A stretch of DNA of 6,335 bases. Source: Candidatus Poribacteria bacterium (GTDB taxonomy: Bacteria > Poribacteria > WGA-4E > WGA-3G). The position numbers and the translations under genes are program-made. Location of the stretch: assembly GCA_009845505.1 (NCBI GenBank), contig VXZL01000259.1, positions 1 to 6,335 on the forward strand, written 5' to 3'. This document shows, piece by piece, positions 1 through 6,335 of the stretch; positions within the stretch are counted from its first letter, which is position 1, and each line of letters opens with the position of its first letter. The notes below the pieces were generated by a model. It did not search any database. It was not told the DNA's origin and worked only from the letters and a program-made list of their open reading frames with translations.

Positions 1-507
1 ATATAATCCACCGGAAATTTTAAAATCTCCATATTTACGACTATTAGTGATAGACCGGAAAAAATTCCACCAATCTTCTCTCAAAGGAAACATAGATGAT
101 CGAGGCAATTTATCAGGTCTTATCCATCCTCGAAAGAAATAGTCAACAAATTGATCATATTCGGGCCAATATGAACCCTCATACTTATATCTAAACACTT
201 GTTCCCAAAATTCATCAAATAATCTCGAAGACACCAGAGCGACATCAATATCAGATTCATTACCGAATAGACGATATTTTTTATCTGGTACAACACTAAA
301 ACCCAGTTTTGTTGAGCCCACAACCAAAACATCATTTGGGTGCAGTCCGAAGTGATCAGCAACCTCCGAGCGCAAATCGAAGTATTTGTCCTGAGATAAC
401 ATACAACATTCTCCAAAAAGAATGTGTTTTCTGACTATTCGGGTTGCCGATAAACGTCTTAATTCTTTCTTAAACTCATCAAGTCTTTCTTTACCCTCGT
501 CAATCAT
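1..507 (-). CDS. Pol-beta-fold nucleotidyltransferase-like protein, C-terminus cut by window edge
   Basis: The frame is open for 169 codons from the ATG at 507 to base 1, so the C-terminus is missing. An in-frame TAG lies four codons upstream of the ATG, and AGGA (515-518) sits 7 bases before it, which supports this start. Residues 63-70 read VGSTKLGF, and residues 84-92 read ESDIDVALV. A GS motif followed by D-x-D (D86, D88) is the nucleotide- and metal-binding signature of minimal nucleotidyltransferases of the DNA polymerase beta superfamily. About the first 60 residues form a charged, probably helical region before the fold. Residues 97-150 are rich in aromatics. A third catalytic carboxylate cannot be placed confidently. 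Enzymes of this fold transfer NMP groups to proteins, RNA or small molecules; the substrate here is unknown. The gene follows the restriction-modification operon but has its own promoter. It could be an MNT-type antitoxin or another defence-island NTase; nothing visible decides between these. Confidence 0.75.
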   Translation of the reverse strand, partial: MIDEGKERLDEFKKELRRLSATRIVRKHILFGECCMLSQDKYFDLRSEVADHFGLHPNDVLVVGSTKLGFSVVPDKKYRLFGNESDIDVALVSSRLFDEFWEQVFRYKYEGSYWPEYDQFVDYFFRGWIRPDKLPRSSMFPLREDWWNFFRSITNSRKYGDFKISGGLY

Positions 508-514
508 TATCAAT

Positions 515-518
515 TCCT
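515..518 (-). promoter_or_regulatory. Ribosome binding site of the nucleotidyltransferase gene
   Basis: AGGA on the minus strand lies 7 bases upstream of the ATG at 507. It fixes the start of that gene, because the only other in-frame candidate after the upstream TAG is a TTG two codons earlier, which would fall too close to the site. Confidence 0.6.
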
Positions 519-553
519 AAGAAAATATGAGATACTGTCGCGCTCCACCCAAG

Positions 554-578
554 TGGCGAGGTTTTCTAACCTCGACCA
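554..578. repeat. Inverted repeat (hairpin) in the leader of the nucleotidyltransferase gene
   Basis: CGAGGTT (557-563) and AACCTCG (568-574) form a perfect 7-bp stem around a 4-base loop. TGG (554-556) and CCA (576-578) add three pairs past a single bulged base at 575. Directly beside it, CCAC (545-548) and GTGG (553-556) can form a second small hairpin that competes for bases 554-556. If the promoter at 598-606 is used, both lie in the untranslated leader between promoter and ribosome binding site. No T-run follows on the minus strand, so this is not an intrinsic terminator. It may be a leader structure or one copy of a dispersed palindromic element. Confidence 0.6.
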
Positions 579-597
579 TTACCAAACTCATATTACA

Positions 598-606
598 ATT
601 ATACCA
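598..606 (-). promoter_or_regulatory. Extended -10 promoter candidate for the nucleotidyltransferase gene
   Basis: The minus strand reads TGGTATAAT: a consensus TATAAT hexamer (603-598) preceded by the TGn extension of extended -10 promoters. The best -35-like hexamer is TTGGTA at a long 19-base spacing, so recognition would rest mainly on the extended -10. Transcription would start near 591, giving a leader of about 85 bases before the ATG at 507. It lies in the only sizeable gap between genes (508-715), which supports separate transcription of the last gene. Confidence 0.5.
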
Positions 607-715
607 CATATCATAGAGCAAATACCAATCTAAGCTGACGAAATCTAAGAGGAGAGGTTGCTGACTTAAGGACAAAAGAACAGGTGAAGTGTTCACATCC
701 GAAATATCAAGGCAC

Positions 716-2098
716 TTACAAAACAGATTCCAACCAGTCGATAGCGGTTTGTTCGTCCTGTTCAATGGCAATTTCGACTGATCGTTTGGCAGATTCCAGC
801 AGGTCTTTGGCGCGCTTGCGTAAGTTGAAGGATTCGATGACCTTCTGTTGGATTTCAGTCTGTTTCTCTGCTCTGATTGTTGGAACAACGACTTTACTAA
901 ATTCTTCCCTATTAATTGCAGTAAGGATTGTCCCACTACACCCTTTCTTGAGCTGTAACTGACCGACGCTACTTTTCAAAAACACTAATAAAGTTTCCGA
1001 ATTAAGCATATCCGAATTGATAGCATGAAACCCAGTCGAACATAGGGCATTATCATATTCCTCTGTTATCAAGGCTATGCTTTCCAGTGAGCCTTCAACA
1101 GACGAAACAATAACATCTCCCGCGTTCACCTTGCACCGTGCTCTACTTGGCAAGTTTTGTCCTTGCTCTACCATACAACCGTTTATTTCCGCACTGCTTC
1201 CGATATTGGCAAGTTCAATGTACTTGTATTCCGTTTCAGGTTCAGGTTTGAAATTGCTATCTTTTAACTGGGCATGATTCCCAATCTTACCCCATCCGCC
1301 CGGATAACCTTTAATGTCATCAATAATATCCTCGTATTTCGGTTGGAAGTAATCCGCGTCAATGCGTTCCGCGCGTTGCATGCTTGCATAATCTGTGGCA
1401 AAAGTCAACCTGTGCTTTGGTTGCCAGTCGGTAAGTCCCAGTTCCTCAAGGAGAAGAGTTTGGGTTTCGGCATACCGCGTTTTTGATAGTTCTGTTAGTT
1501 CTTTTGAACGGAGATAGGTTTTCTCTATTTCGGTTTGAAGGTTTTCCCAATTCGGGACAGGAATTTGGTATAAAAAGGGCGGAGCAATATGAGGTTGTGC
1601 GCTACCATATTTGCCTCTTTCTATTAATGCTTTACCATACTTGGTATTGAGAAAAATAGCGAGAAAGAAAGGGTTTAAGGCACCACTTCGGATGATAAGC
1701 GTATCGGACATTGATATAGCAGGGTTATTTTCAAGATAGATAGCACATTGACCAACATTTGCCCCTGATCGCATTATCAGAATATCTTTGTAATGTATCG
1801 CGTTTTCCTTTAAACGTTCTGCATCTTCTTCTGATATATAAACCGGATTCGCTGTCAGATCAATGGAGAGCGGGCGAACGTTTTGCCCTCTTAATAACAG
1901 AACACCATCATCCACATAATTTCGCTTTATTTCTTTAGGGTGTTTGATGTTGACTTGAAAATCAATGAGTTTGCGCGAACCAATATCTTCGAGTCGGCGT
2001 TGGATCTGTAAATAATCGGGTCTAAAAAACTCCGCATCAAACCGCAGGGAATGGGAGGCATCCACTATAGATTGGTAATCAACGGTAGAATACTGCAT
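716..2098 (-). CDS. hsdS: Type I-like restriction-modification specificity subunit (HsdS)
   Basis: This 460-residue protein matches the usual length of a full two-domain HsdS, the subunit that reads a bipartite DNA target and docks the methyltransferase. Two similar half-units are visible. Each opens with a related segment: LRFDAEFFRPDYLQI at 18-32 and ERIDADYFQPKYEDI at 244-258. Each continues through a target recognition domain (about 40-185 and 265-405). Each ends in a charged helix beginning near a proline-containing strand: IPVPNWENLQTEIEK at 179-193 and VVVPTIRAEKQTEIQ at 403-417. These helices are the conserved spacers that set the distance between half-sites. The start is the ATG at 2098, whose A is also the last base of the upstream TAA (TAATG), so translation is probably coupled to the DUF4145 gene. 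No strong Shine-Dalgarno is seen. The stop is TAA at 716, with no strong terminator after it. It most likely serves the nuclease-methyltransferase fusion two genes upstream. Confidence 0.92.
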   Translation of the reverse strand: MQYSTVDYQSIVDASHSLRFDAEFFRPDYLQIQRRLEDIGSRKLIDFQVNIKHPKEIKRNYVDDGVLLLRGQNVRPLSIDLTANPVYISEEDAERLKENAIHYKDILIMRSGANVGQCAIYLENNPAISMSDTLIIRSGALNPFFLAIFLNTKYGKALIERGKYGSAQPHIAPPFLYQIPVPNWENLQTEIEKTYLRSKELTELSKTRYAETQTLLLEELGLTDWQPKHRLTFATDYASMQRAERIDADYFQPKYEDIIDDIKGYPGGWGKIGNHAQLKDSNFKPEPETEYKYIELANIGSSAEINGCMVEQGQNLPSRARCKVNAGDVIVSSVEGSLESIALITEEYDNALCSTGFHAINSDMLNSETLLVFLKSSVGQLQLKKGCSGTILTAINREEFSKVVVPTIRAEKQTEIQQKVIESFNLRKRAKDLLESAKRSVEIAIEQDEQTAIDWLESVL

Positions 2099-2757
2099 TA
2101 TTGCGTTTTACCATCCCGTTTTTCTACTGCTTCCTTAGGCCCCTCAGGAAGTCCATCGTAAAGTTCTTGAATCTGTTTAGGTTGTGTGATCAAGACACCA
2201 GCAATGACATTGATTAAGTTAAAAAGTGCTTGAACATCGGCAGTGTCGTCAAACACGATTTCCCCTGGGTGAACGGCATTGTTGCCCGTTATTCTCACAA
2301 TATCCAATGATTGCTGGACCTTCGGGGCAAGTCCTTTTTTTACAAGATTCCCTATACTGTCATTGATATTACTTGTCTCTCCGAGATGTTTCATAAGCAT
2401 TTCTACAGCCAATCTCAACAAAGCACAAGCGGCACGTGGAGATTGATCAGCTATAGCGGCAGCTTCGTCATAAACTTGTGTTACATCCTCCGGTAAATCA
2501 CCATTTGCTGGTGGAGCACTACGCGTTGGCGGATAGATAATCTTTTCTGCTAACCAAAGAGTCCCGCTTTTACAGTGTGAACAAATAGCAACCTCCACGT
2601 CCACGTCTTTAATACAAATTTTATTAAATAAAACATCACGGAGGGCTTCATTGTAAACTGTAATAACAGCATCTTCCCAATGTTGCAAAGCAAAAACCTG
2701 ACAATTTGGACAATGAAAGGCATCATTCTTGTACTTTGGTGGATAATATTCAGACAT
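2098..2757 (-). CDS. Zinc-ribbon DUF4145 protein embedded between methyltransferase and specificity genes
   Basis: This 219-residue protein has two parts. Residues 16-62 hold CPNC (C16, C19) and CSHC (C59, C62), a four-cysteine zinc ribbon. Residues from about 95 to 195 match DUF4145: a helix with YDEAAAIADQSPRAACALLRLAVE (given here only as its position, 96-119), then R155-x-x-G-N159-N-A-V-H163. DUF4145 is known next to or fused with type I restriction proteins and has been linked to the HEPN helical superfamily. If GNNAVH aligns with the HEPN RNxxxH motif, the catalytic Arg is replaced by Gly158, so RNase activity is doubtful. The start is ATG 2757, chosen because GGAG (2764-2767) lies 6 bases upstream. 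A longer in-frame TTG start at 2769 would bury that site and overlap the upstream gene. The gap after the upstream stop is 2 bases, and the stop overlaps the hsdS start. A role as an accessory or assembly factor of the R-M complex is inferred; its biochemical function is unknown. Confidence 0.82.
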   Translation of the reverse strand: MSEYYPPKYKNDAFHCPNCQVFALQHWEDAVITVYNEALRDVLFNKICIKDVDVEVAICSHCKSGTLWLAEKIIYPPTRSAPPANGDLPEDVTQVYDEAAAIADQSPRAACALLRLAVEMLMKHLGETSNINDSIGNLVKKGLAPKVQQSLDIVRITGNNAVHPGEIVFDDTADVQALFNLINVIAGVLITQPKQIQELYDGLPEGPKEAVEKRDGKTQ

Positions 2758-2759
2758 GT

Positions 2760-4859
2760 TTATCTCCAAAAGCTCAAATCTTTACGCCTTGCCCATTCAA
2801 TAAAGGCTTCGGCGATGCCGTCAGGGAGTTCTCCGTTGTGGTTGTGTAGGTCGTGATCAACAATCAGGTGCCCGTTTTTGTCCAATTTGTGCTGTCCATC
2901 GCTATTTTCAAGGAAAATATAATCGCCAGAATTATCTTTACCACCCTTCCCACTCACCGCTAAAAAGACGGAGTAGTTGTCAACTTTTCGACAAAGGGGG
3001 CCCGCATTTGGATCATCGTTCCACTTTTGTACGAATAGAACGCTCGTTTTCGTACCGGTATGCGGTTTGAAAGTGTTACCGTGTAAACTGACGATAGCCA
3101 AAATACGGCCGCGCTCGGCGATAAATTCACGGACGGACTTGTCAGACGTGTTGTTAAATCTGCCTTGCGGTAGCACAATCGCCATACGCCCCCCGGGTTT
3201 GAGGAAATCAAGATTGCGTTCAATAAACAGGATATCGCGACCGACTTTAGTGTGTGCCTTGCCGTTCTGCTTAAAGGTGAGGTTATATTGATGGAGGATA
3301 CGACTCTCCTTGATGTCTCCAGCAAAGGGTGGATTCGCCATCAGAATATCAAAACCAAATGACTTGTTCCTGTCCTGTTCCAGCCTTAACGCTTTGAGTC
3401 GATCAAAACCGTCGCCATACGTGCGTACCCACCTGCTATTTCTCTCTGTGCTGTCGTCCCACCGCTCGTAATCCAGTGTGTTGAGGTGCAAGACATTCGT
3501 TTCACCGTCTCCTGCGATCAGATTGAGGGTTCTCGCCACCCGGACAGTCTTTTCGTCGAAATCAATTCCAAACACTTTGAGGACGTGCTCTTTGTCGGCT
3601 GCAGGGATTTCCGCATTCGTGAACAGCGTCCCAGTCAACTTGAAAACGGTATGCACCGGAAACCCGCAACTCCCAGCGGCGGTGTCAATCATATATTCCC
3701 CTGGCTGCGGATTGAGCATTTTGACACACATATCTATGACGTGGCGTGGGGTGAAGTATTGCCCTTTTTCGCCTTTGGCAGATTTACTCACCAGATACTC
3801 AAACGCTTCATCGACAACCTGTAAATTGGAGTTGAACAACTTTATATCCTGCAAACTGGACACACAGACTGATAGGTGGCTGTCAGATAGTTCAAACGTC
3901 GAATGTTCGGGAAAAACGCCTCTCCACCGGTCTCTTGCATCGTCAAAAAGCCGCTGAATTTTGGTTTTGAGTTGGGAATCGGTTTGTCCTGTGTTTCTGA
4001 ACTCCACCGCTCGAAAATCGTCATCTGGAATTTCTTCAACGGCTTTCTTGAGAACCTCATAATCTGGATTTTCAACGTCGTAAGATTGATCTGTTTCTTG
4101 AATAGCCGTGTTGATTCTGGATCGCAGGAGGCGGTTGATAAACATCTTATCTTCCTGACTCTTGAATTCGTCATAGAGTTTGGTAAAGATGAGTTTAAAG
4201 ACCTCCTCAAAGACATCCACGCCTGCGTTGGCGAGTACCTCATCCTCTAATTCCAAAATGACATCCTTCAAGGATTTGTGTTCCGTTGCGAGCTTATCCT
4301 TAAGAATGAGATCCTTGAGCGTAAAACGCTCATTGAGGATATCCGCCAAAGTCTGATCGGCGTTCGGAATATCGGTAATGTCTTCAAAGTAGTTCGGGTC
4401 TCGCCGGTGGTAGTGTGAAATCTGCTGTCCGTTTGTCCATACAGCAATAGGCGCGCCGGTGGCATTGCAGTAGGAACGGAGTTGTGCCTTGCCGTCTTGG
4501 AGTTTTGGCTTTTTTACTTCAATGATAATATAGGGGGTATCGGCTCTGTCCTTGTCAAGGATAACGATATCAGCACGTTTCTTTTCTCTACCAAAGTTGA
4601 CAAGGTGCTCAAACCGCACGCGTTCTCGGGGATAATGATACCGGTTCAGGAGGCGTTCTACATATAATTGACGGATGAGTTCTTCGGGTTTTAGCTGGAC
4701 TGCCTTCCCTCGAATCGGGCAGTAGGTGATGGGTGTCTTTTTGCCCTCTATTCTTTGACGTAACCTCTGAATTTCGGATGCGTCGAATAGATCAAGGTGG
4801 TAATTGCTGTCTTTGAGTATCGTTTGGATGATGTCGGGTTGAGTCATAGATCGTTCCAT
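2760..4859 (-). CDS. Fusion of HsdR N-terminal-type nuclease and HsdM-type N6-adenine methyltransferase
   Basis: This is a 699-residue protein. Residues 20-165 resemble the N-terminal nuclease domain of type I HsdR subunits. They contain a PD-(D/E)XK site with D97 (RADIVIL), E114 and K116 (IIIEVKKPK) and a following Q126 (QLRSY), as in HsdR. Residues 175-340 are a mostly helical linker. Residues 350-620 are an N6_Mtase domain: GQYFTP (366-371), motif I DTAAGSCGF (392-400), an acidic GIDFDEKTVRVA (431-442) and motif IV NPPF (509-512), which supplies adenine N6 methylation chemistry. No helicase walker or DEAD motifs are present. A plain HsdM is about 500 residues, so the extra N-terminus is a true domain. 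It probably cuts and methylates DNA with the HsdS partner, as BcgI-like enzymes do. ATG 4859 lacks a clear Shine-Dalgarno. ATG 4847 (residue 5), with GGA about 9 bases upstream, is an alternative. The gene follows the previous stop by 10 bases. Confidence 0.9.
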   Translation of the reverse strand: MERSMTQPDIIQTILKDSNYHLDLFDASEIQRLRQRIEGKKTPITYCPIRGKAVQLKPEELIRQLYVERLLNRYHYPRERVRFEHLVNFGREKKRADIVILDKDRADTPYIIIEVKKPKLQDGKAQLRSYCNATGAPIAVWTNGQQISHYHRRDPNYFEDITDIPNADQTLADILNERFTLKDLILKDKLATEHKSLKDVILELEDEVLANAGVDVFEEVFKLIFTKLYDEFKSQEDKMFINRLLRSRINTAIQETDQSYDVENPDYEVLKKAVEEIPDDDFRAVEFRNTGQTDSQLKTKIQRLFDDARDRWRGVFPEHSTFELSDSHLSVCVSSLQDIKLFNSNLQVVDEAFEYLVSKSAKGEKGQYFTPRHVIDMCVKMLNPQPGEYMIDTAAGSCGFPVHTVFKLTGTLFTNAEIPAADKEHVLKVFGIDFDEKTVRVARTLNLIAGDGETNVLHLNTLDYERWDDSTERNSRWVRTYGDGFDRLKALRLEQDRNKSFGFDILMANPPFAGDIKESRILHQYNLTFKQNGKAHTKVGRDILFIERNLDFLKPGGRMAIVLPQGRFNNTSDKSVREFIAERGRILAIVSLHGNTFKPHTGTKTSVLFVQKWNDDPNAGPLCRKVDNYSVFLAVSGKGGKDNSGDYIFLENSDGQHKLDKNGHLIVDHDLHNHNGELPDGIAEAFIEWARRKDLSFWR
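2764..2767 (-). promoter_or_regulatory. Ribosome binding site that decides the DUF4145 start
   Basis: GGAG on the minus strand lies 6 bases before ATG 2757, inside the last codons of the upstream fusion gene. This placement favours the ATG over the in-frame TTG at 2769 and suggests re-initiation by ribosomes finishing the upstream gene. Confidence 0.65.
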
Positions 4860-4869
4860 TTTGATGCAT

Positions 4870-6162
4870 TTATTTTTTCAAGACCAAAATCCAATCCGTG
4901 TGGATTCGCTCTTTTCTGGGCATTTTAACGAAGTGATTGATAATCTCCGAACCGAAGTAGGTCTCAATTTTAAAACCAATATCTTCGGCGATTGGCATGA
5001 GATACTTCCAATTCTCAAATAACTGCCCGCGGATGCGATTATTACCAACAACAACGACGTATCTACCACCCTCGCGCAGAACCTTGTGGACTTCAATAAG
5101 ATTTTTTCGCATATCCTCCAAATACTTGAAGGCAATAAACGCACGTCTTGGATCAATTTCAAAAATATTTGCTATAACCTTATCTGCCTCCGGGATCCCT
5201 ATTTCGTGACGGGTTTTATAATGGCTGGCTGAAACGCTCTCTGTACCAACATTTTGTTTTTTGAGAGGGGTTAATGAGTCCTGTGCGAAACCTAACCAAT
5301 ACATTTCTAATTGATGGGTCCTCGGATAGTCAACAGCATTGACATAAGGTGGTGAGGTTACCGCCAGATCAAAGTAATTTGCTTCGTATTTGATGTTCCT
5401 CGCGTCCATACTCTCTGGAAAATCCGTGGTTATACCCGTTGGATAGTTTTGAGAGAACGCTACCATTTTGGGGACTTTGACGTGGAGTGCCTTTACAAAC
5501 CGGTTCAGCGCGTCGTAAGGACGCACCAATTTGTTCAATTTCTTACGTATCACCGTACGCGTACAATTGTCATCGGCATTAGAGACAGCTCGGATGATAG
5601 ACGAAAGGCAGATTTTAAAAAAGCCCTTAACTTCATCAGTAGCATTAAGACCCTGAATCTGCTTTCTTAAATAGGTTAACTCGAACAGAATTTCTTTATT
5701 GAACCAGTTGTCTCTATAAGGGAAATCCGGTAAATCGGATTCGGTGACAAGCGAAGGTCGGTAATCAAGAATAGCATCCAAAAGGACTTTCTGTGCCAAC
5801 TTGAGTGCTTTTTTTGGTAAAGGCGTTACCTTCACTTTTGAAATGAAACGGGAAAATGGATCGACATCAATCCCAACAGAATTACGCCTTGAGAGGAGTG
5901 CTTCTACATTCGTGGTGCCGCTACCCGCAAATGGGTCAAGAATCTGGTCGTTTTCTTGAGAATAGCGTTTAATGAGCCAACGCGGTAACTCTGGGAAAAA
6001 TTTGGCAGGATACTTGTGCAAGCCGTGCGTTAGGAAACTTTGGTCGTGACTGATGAATAGAAATCTGTCGCCATCCTTTGTTGGTAGATCGACAGGAATA
6101 TCACCATCTACCCGAATAATGCTTTCACCGAAGTCGTTTACAATTTCAGTAATGTTGTCCAT
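4870..6162 (-). CDS. Site-specific DNA methyltransferase with TSPPY motif, probably N4-cytosine type
   Basis: This is a 430-residue protein. Residues 46-62 (HGLHKYPAKFFPELPRW) are a conserved lead-in of this family. Motif I, the S-adenosylmethionine site, is DPFAGSGTT at 76-84, with an acidic strand GIDVDPF at 97-103. The catalytic motif IV is TSPPY at 269-273, and a late strand GGRYVVVVGNN lies at 365-375. S/TSPPY is typical of N4-cytosine methyltransferases, whereas N6-adenine enzymes usually carry D/NPPY or NPPF, so m4C is the favoured but unproven product. Motif I precedes motif IV with about 190 residues between them, where a target recognition region probably sits (about 110-265). The protein starts at ATG 6162, with only a weak A-rich leader and no clear Shine-Dalgarno. 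It is the first complete gene of the operon, 10 bases ahead of the nuclease-methyltransferase fusion. It could protect host DNA, or modify a second site independently of HsdS. Confidence 0.88.
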   Translation of the reverse strand: MDNITEIVNDFGESIIRVDGDIPVDLPTKDGDRFLFISHDQSFLTHGLHKYPAKFFPELPRWLIKRYSQENDQILDPFAGSGTTNVEALLSRRNSVGIDVDPFSRFISKVKVTPLPKKALKLAQKVLLDAILDYRPSLVTESDLPDFPYRDNWFNKEILFELTYLRKQIQGLNATDEVKGFFKICLSSIIRAVSNADDNCTRTVIRKKLNKLVRPYDALNRFVKALHVKVPKMVAFSQNYPTGITTDFPESMDARNIKYEANYFDLAVTSPPYVNAVDYPRTHQLEMYWLGFAQDSLTPLKKQNVGTESVSASHYKTRHEIGIPEADKVIANIFEIDPRRAFIAFKYLEDMRKNLIEVHKVLREGGRYVVVVGNNRIRGQLFENWKYLMPIAEDIGFKIETYFGSEIINHFVKMPRKERIHTDWILVLKK

Positions 6163-6179
6163 GTTTTTTCGTGTTCGAG

Positions 6180-6335
6180 TTAAGCCTGGATGATCTGCTT
6201 TGCTTCAAGTTCTTCTACTCTGATGTTCAGCAAGTGCTTCTGAAGCCAGCTTGGATAATGTCTCTTGAGAACTGGCAAACAATTTATCCCATCGTTTTTC
6301 AGAACGAAGTTCAGCAAGGACCCAATCTGCAAGTG
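6180..6335 (-). pseudogene. 3' end of an unrecognised gene, possibly frame-shifted near its C-terminus
   Basis: Two minus-strand frames are open to the right edge. The frame ending in TGA at 6205 reads DWVLAELRSEKRWDKLFA, then a segment with SKLASEALAEHQSRRT, and looks like an ordinary charged helical protein end. The other frame ends in TAA at 6180. Its last residues, VEELEAKQIIQA, look like a plausible continuation, while its upstream part looks non-coding. Skipping one base near 6216-6219 would join the good part of each frame. The span given covers both possible ends. The family is not identified. The general style (short helical C-terminus ending in an ALAEH-type helix) recalls small antitoxin-like hypothetical proteins, but this rests on memory. 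The gene body lies outside the window, so whether it belongs to the operon is unknown. The gap to the methyltransferase start is 17 bases from the TAA or 42 from the TGA. Confidence 0.4.

Noticed and set aside
673..696. GTGAA-GTG-TTCAC hairpin (684-696) followed on the minus strand by a T-rich stretch, as a terminator after hsdS.
   Set aside because: The stem is only 5 bp with two G-C pairs and a 3-base loop, and the T-rich stretch is interrupted and offset. Too weak to call.
517..936. Minus-strand open frame of 139 codons overlapping the end of hsdS.
   Set aside because: It runs out of frame through hsdS codons, the promoter and the hairpin; its product is low in normal protein character.
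716..2098. hsdS as a fusion or duplicated pseudogene because of the repeated DAEFF.P.Y / DADYFQPKY segments.
   Set aside because: Two similar halves are the normal layout of HsdS, and the frame is intact over a typical length.
2757..2769. TTG start at 2769 for the DUF4145 gene.
   Set aside because: It would overlap the upstream gene and place the GGAG site after the start; ATG 2757 has proper spacing.
3478..3957. Plus-strand open frame of 159 codons inside the fusion gene, and similar ones at 3486-3824, 3903-4250 and 2977-3291.
   Set aside because: They lie antisense within well-supported methyltransferase motifs and show no recognisable domain; typical shadow frames.
1..6335. CRISPR arrays, tRNA or rRNA genes, insertion sequences.
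   Set aside because: No regularly spaced direct repeats, RNA gene signatures, transposase motifs or terminal repeats were seen.

Overview
The window is a bacterial defence-type locus read entirely from the minus strand, so gene order runs from high to low coordinates. The sequence does not identify the organism. Tight gene spacing, TAATG coupling and Shine-Dalgarno sites indicate a bacterium, probably an environmental one. A lineage with many dispersed GAGGTT/AACCTC hairpins is possible, but that is recollection and not shown here. Composition is uneven: hand counts give 19/60 and 22/60 G+C in bases 1-60 and 61-120, against 32/60 and 27/60 in 3061-3120 and 3121-3180.

Layout from right to left on the minus strand: (1) 6335-6180, the 3' end of an unrecognised gene, with a possible frame break near its C-terminus; (2) 6162-4870, a stand-alone DNA methyltransferase with DPFAGSGTT and TSPPY motifs, probably N4-cytosine type; (3) 4859-2760, a 699-residue fusion of a PD-(D/E)XK nuclease domain of the HsdR N-terminal type to an HsdM-type N6-adenine methyltransferase; (4) 2757-2098, a small zinc-ribbon/DUF4145 protein; (5) 2098-716, a two-domain HsdS specificity subunit; (6) a 208-base gap with an extended -10 promoter and paired hairpins; (7) 507 to the left edge, a truncated Pol-beta-fold nucleotidyltransferase with its own ribosome binding site.

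Genes 2 to 5 look like one operon: the gaps are 10 and 2 bases, and the last junction is a 1-base stop/start overlap. Together they resemble a restriction-modification system in which one polypeptide carries nuclease and methyltransferase and HsdS supplies recognition, as in BcgI-like type IIB/IIG enzymes. No helicase/translocase HsdR is present in the window. The extra methyltransferase, the DUF4145 protein between M and S, and the separately promoted nucleotidyltransferase are the unusual parts.
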